Shown here: positions 61,747 to 64,000 of the stretch, piece after piece
Layout of the letters: each line of letters starts with the position of its first letter
Numbering within the stretch: the first letter of the stretch is position 1
Notes under the pieces: model-generated
The model's input: only the letters and a program-made list of their open reading frames with translations
What the model was told of the DNA's origin: nothing
Databases searched by the model: none
Made by a program: the position numbers and the translations under genes
Assembly: GCF_002794255.1 (NCBI RefSeq)
Contig: NZ_PGGW01000071.1
Span: 248,001-312,000 of the forward strand
Direction of reading: 5' to 3'
DNA length: 64,000 nt
DNA from: Streptomyces carminius
GTDB lineage: Bacteria; Actinomycetota; Actinomycetes; Streptomycetales; Streptomycetaceae

Positions 61747-62972
61747 GTTCTGCGCTCCCCCCGGCCCTCCGGGTCCGCACGGTGACGCGCGTGGACCGGA
61801 AGGACCACCTCGACTTCGAAACCGCCTCCGTCCCGCGGTGCCGCGGACAGGCGTCCCCCGCAGATCCTGGCCCGTTCGCGCATGCCGACCAAGCCGAGTC
61901 CCGAGCCGGGGACGGTTTTTGGCCCCGTGCTCCGGCGGGCGCGGCCGTCCGGGCCGCCGCCGGCGCCGTCGTCCCGGACGACGAGGGCGACCTCGTCCGG
62001 GGTGTGGTCGAGGGTGAGGTCCACGTGTGCGCCGGGGGCGTGCTTGATGACGTTGGTGAGCGCCTCCTGTGCGACCCGGTAGAGGCACACCTCGGCGGTG
62101 GGCGGCAGGGGGACCGGTTCCCCCGACTGCGCGAACCGTACGTCCAGGCCGGCCGCGGCGGCGCCGCCGACCAGTTCCGGCAGCCTCGCGAGGCGGGGCG
62201 CCGCCTCGTAGGAGGCCGCCTCCGGTCCGTCGTCGTCGGACTGGACGCGCAGGACGGTGAGCAGGCGCCGCAGTTCGTCGAGCGCGCCGCGGCCGGCCTC
62301 CGCTGCGGTCCGCAGGGCACCGCGGGCGGTGGGGACGTCCGAGGTGAGCACCGTCTCCGCGAGCCCGGCCTGGATGGTGACCACCGACATGTGGTGGGCC
62401 ACCACGTCGTGCAGTTCCCGCGCGATCGCCATGCGTTCGAGCGTGACGGCGTCGCGGGCGCGTGCCTCCTGCTCGGCCACCAGTTCCGCGGTGACCTCGC
62501 GGAGCCTGGCGTTGGCGCGGACGAGGAGGTAGCGGGTGTGGCCGAAGAAGACGGCCACCACGGGGACGAGAACGGCCTGGGCGACCACCAGTGCGAGGTG
62601 CAGACGTCCGGCGAGCCCGCTCAGCACCGTGACCGCCGCCACGGGGACGGCCGCGGCCCAGGCGACGGCGACCGGGCGGCACCCGGCCAGGCTGAACAGT
62701 CCGATGACCGGCGTCCACCAGTTCACGGACGGCTGGTAGCCGCAGCCGAGGTAGACGGCGTAGCAGGCCCCGGACGCCAGCACCGTCAGGAACGGCAGCC
62801 GCCGCCGTGCCGCCAGCGGCAGCGCGGTCAGGACGGCCAGGACGTAGCCGAGCCCGTCGAACGCGCGCCAGCCGGAGGGCTGGTAGTAGGTGCCGGCGAC
62901 GCAGGTGACCGCCGCGAAGCCGAGGGCGACGGCGGAGTCGGCCGACAGGGACCGTAAGCGGGAGGAGGACAC
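61743..62972 (-). CDS. NarL-type sensor histidine kinase
   Basis: 409 residues. The N-terminal sensor region (to about 145) has five or six membrane helices, among them VALGFAAVTCVAGTYYQ and LGYVLAVLTALPLAARR, with little outside. The HisKA_3 phosphoacceptor is His 188 or nearby in ARELHDVVAHHMSVV. The ATPase has an N-box with QEALTNVIKHAP and G-boxes VRDDGAGGG and GSGLGLVGMRERA. GTG 62972 has no ribosome site, but TAGCAT sits about 6 bases before it and could be a -10 box of a leaderless mRNA. It is the first gene of the pair. Confidence 0.92.
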   Translation of the reverse strand: MSSSRLRSLSADSAVALGFAAVTCVAGTYYQPSGWRAFDGLGYVLAVLTALPLAARRRLPFLTVLASGACYAVYLGCGYQPSVNWWTPVIGLFSLAGCRPVAVAWAAAVPVAAVTVLSGLAGRLHLALVVAQAVLVPVVAVFFGHTRYLLVRANARLREVTAELVAEQEARARDAVTLERMAIARELHDVVAHHMSVVTIQAGLAETVLTSDVPTARGALRTAAEAGRGALDELRRLLTVLRVQSDDDGPEAASYEAAPRLARLPELVGGAAAAGLDVRFAQSGEPVPLPPTAEVCLYRVAQEALTNVIKHAPGAHVDLTLDHTPDEVALVVRDDGAGGGPDGRARRSTGPKTVPGSGLGLVGMRERARICGGRLSAAPRDGGGFEVEVVLPVHARHRADPEGRGERRT

Positions 62973-63030
62973 CGCAGGATGCTACGACCACCCCGCGGTT
63001 CCGTTCGGCGCTCCCGTTCGGCGGTCCCGT

Positions 63031-63978
63031 TCAGCGCTCGTTGCCCGCGCGCAGCCAGGCGAGGTAGTCGGCGGCGGCGCGTTCGGTGTCGTAGTCGGGC
63101 CGGTAACCGGTGTCCGCCCGGAGGCGGGTGATGTCGAGGTGGGTCCGCGAGGCGGTGCCGCCGGTGGGCAGGTCGATGCGGGCGTCGGGGACGGTCTTCC
63201 GGATCGCGGCGATGATCTCGGCGTTGGTCGTCGCACGGCCGGAGCCGATGTTGTAGGTGCGGTGGCCCAGGTGGTCCGCGAGTTGGAGGAGGGCGATGGC
63301 CCGGCCGGTGTCCTTGACGTAGCACAGGTCGATGGCGTCCTCCGCGTACGCGGGCCTGCCGAGGAGGGAGAGGTCCGGCTCGGTGCCGAGGGCGGCGGCG
63401 CGGACGAGTTCGGGGGCGGCGAAGAACAGCGGGCCGTGGGGGTCGCGCGGTCCCCAGGTCGCGGAGATGCGGTAGTTGACGACCTCGACGCCGGCGGCGT
63501 CGGCCAGGTGGCCGCCCAGGAGTTCGCCGATCTTCTTGAAGGTGGGGATCAGGTGGGGTGCGGTCATGGGCAGGGGCAGGTCCTCGCCGAGCGCGCCCTC
63601 GGCGGTGACGCCGCCGTACACGCCGATCGTGCTGGCCACGCCCACCCGCGTGACGCCCCAGGTGCGGGCGGCCTCGAAGACGTTGCACAGGCCGCCGATC
63701 ACCTCGCGGGTCTGCTCGACGGGCCGGCCGGGGTCGGGCGGCCAGGGCATGGATCCGGCGAGGTGCACGATGCCGGTGATCTTGTGGCGGGCACCGACGT
63801 CGAGCAGCGCCGTCAGGTCGGTGATGTCGGACCGCTCCACCACCGTACGGGTGCCGTCGAGGGCGGCCGGCGGTTCGGCCGCCCGGCGCTGGACCAGTAC
63901 GCAGTCCTCGCCCAGGTCCGAAAGGGCCCGCACGGTGTGGGAGCCGATGAAGCCGAGGCCTCCGGTAACCAGGATCAT
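63031..63978 (-). CDS. NAD-dependent epimerase/dehydratase-like protein (catalytic Tyr unclear)
   Basis: 315 residues of an extended short-chain dehydrogenase. GGLGFIGSHTV (about 6-16) is the NAD Rossmann motif and VERSDITD the adenine-side Asp. The active-site Ser is in VASTIGVYGG (about 114). The YxxxK motif expected about 30 residues later is not clear: the aligned segment HLIPTFKKIGELLGG has Lys but no Tyr four places before it. RISATWGPRDPHGP and YNIGSGRATTNAEIIAAI are typical of the family. So it may bind but not reduce sugar nucleotides, or use another residue. It begins near the window edge with an AAGAG site; its upstream context is not visible. Confidence 0.82.
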   Translation of the reverse strand: MILVTGGLGFIGSHTVRALSDLGEDCVLVQRRAAEPPAALDGTRTVVERSDITDLTALLDVGARHKITGIVHLAGSMPWPPDPGRPVEQTREVIGGLCNVFEAARTWGVTRVGVASTIGVYGGVTAEGALGEDLPLPMTAPHLIPTFKKIGELLGGHLADAAGVEVVNYRISATWGPRDPHGPLFFAAPELVRAAALGTEPDLSLLGRPAYAEDAIDLCYVKDTGRAIALLQLADHLGHRTYNIGSGRATTNAEIIAAIRKTVPDARIDLPTGGTASRTHLDITRLRADTGYRPDYDTERAAADYLAWLRAGNER

Positions 63979-64000
63979 CTTGAAACTCTTCTCGTGTCTG

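Overview
The window is actinobacterial chromosome, most likely Streptomyces or a close relative. The DNA is very GC-rich throughout, GTG starts are frequent, and ATGA stop/start overlaps couple many genes. Several families typical of streptomycetes are present: a two-gene LamG/RHS locus, DUF6099, a Scr1-type XRE regulator, CHRD proteins and a PucR regulator. Only protein-coding genes, mobile elements and their RNAs were found; no tRNA or rRNA was recognised. Layout, 1-5000: a nest of mobile DNA. A truncated gene is followed by an IS5-like element (copy 1) whose transposase carries one in-frame TGA. Next come the 3' end of a degraded group II intron (A) and a second IS5-like element (copy 2) with an intact transposase. 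Copy 2 is split by a complete group II intron (B, 2778-4839). Intron B sits inside the terminal inverted repeat of copy 2, and intron A sits at the matching place in copy 1. 5000-16030: a polymorphic-toxin locus on the minus strand, with a secreted LamG protein, a 2293-residue RHS/YD-repeat protein with a Hint domain and an unclassified C-terminal toxin tip, and a small overlapping gene that is probably its immunity protein. 16200-30960: a DUF4328 membrane protein, a lipoprotein, an ArsR-like regulator, a Uma2 protein, a PEP-mutase-family enzyme, a large AAA regulator, a DrrAB-type exporter, a SnoaL-like protein, an HD-LuxR regulator, an IS110 element with a candidate bridge RNA, and a pentapeptide-repeat protein. 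31000-42850: catabolic arginine genes (arcA, arcB/argF), the RNA-repair pair hen1-pnkp, homocysteine methyltransferase with an LLM oxidoreductase, DUF6099, a MazG-like protein and two small unknown proteins. 43190-54500: a CaCA exchanger, DUF2267, a wrecked dnaK, DUF6508, a PucR regulator, an unusual S26 signal peptidase, an MmyB-type XRE regulator and a three-gene sugar ABC importer without its own ATPase. 54900-64000: a secreted hydrolase, a double-CHRD protein, a COG4315 lipoprotein, a broken XRE regulator, a membrane-anchored ricin-lectin protein, a small secreted protein, a NarL-type two-component pair and an epimerase-like protein. Working together: LamG-RHS-immunity form one contact or secreted toxin module; hen1-pnkp form one RNA repair machine; arcA and arcB are consecutive steps from arginine to carbamoyl phosphate; DrrA with DrrB and the sugar ABC genes are complete or near-complete transporters; the histidine kinase and response regulator are translationally coupled. 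GC-rich perfect hairpins lie downstream of most transcription units and are listed as terminators.
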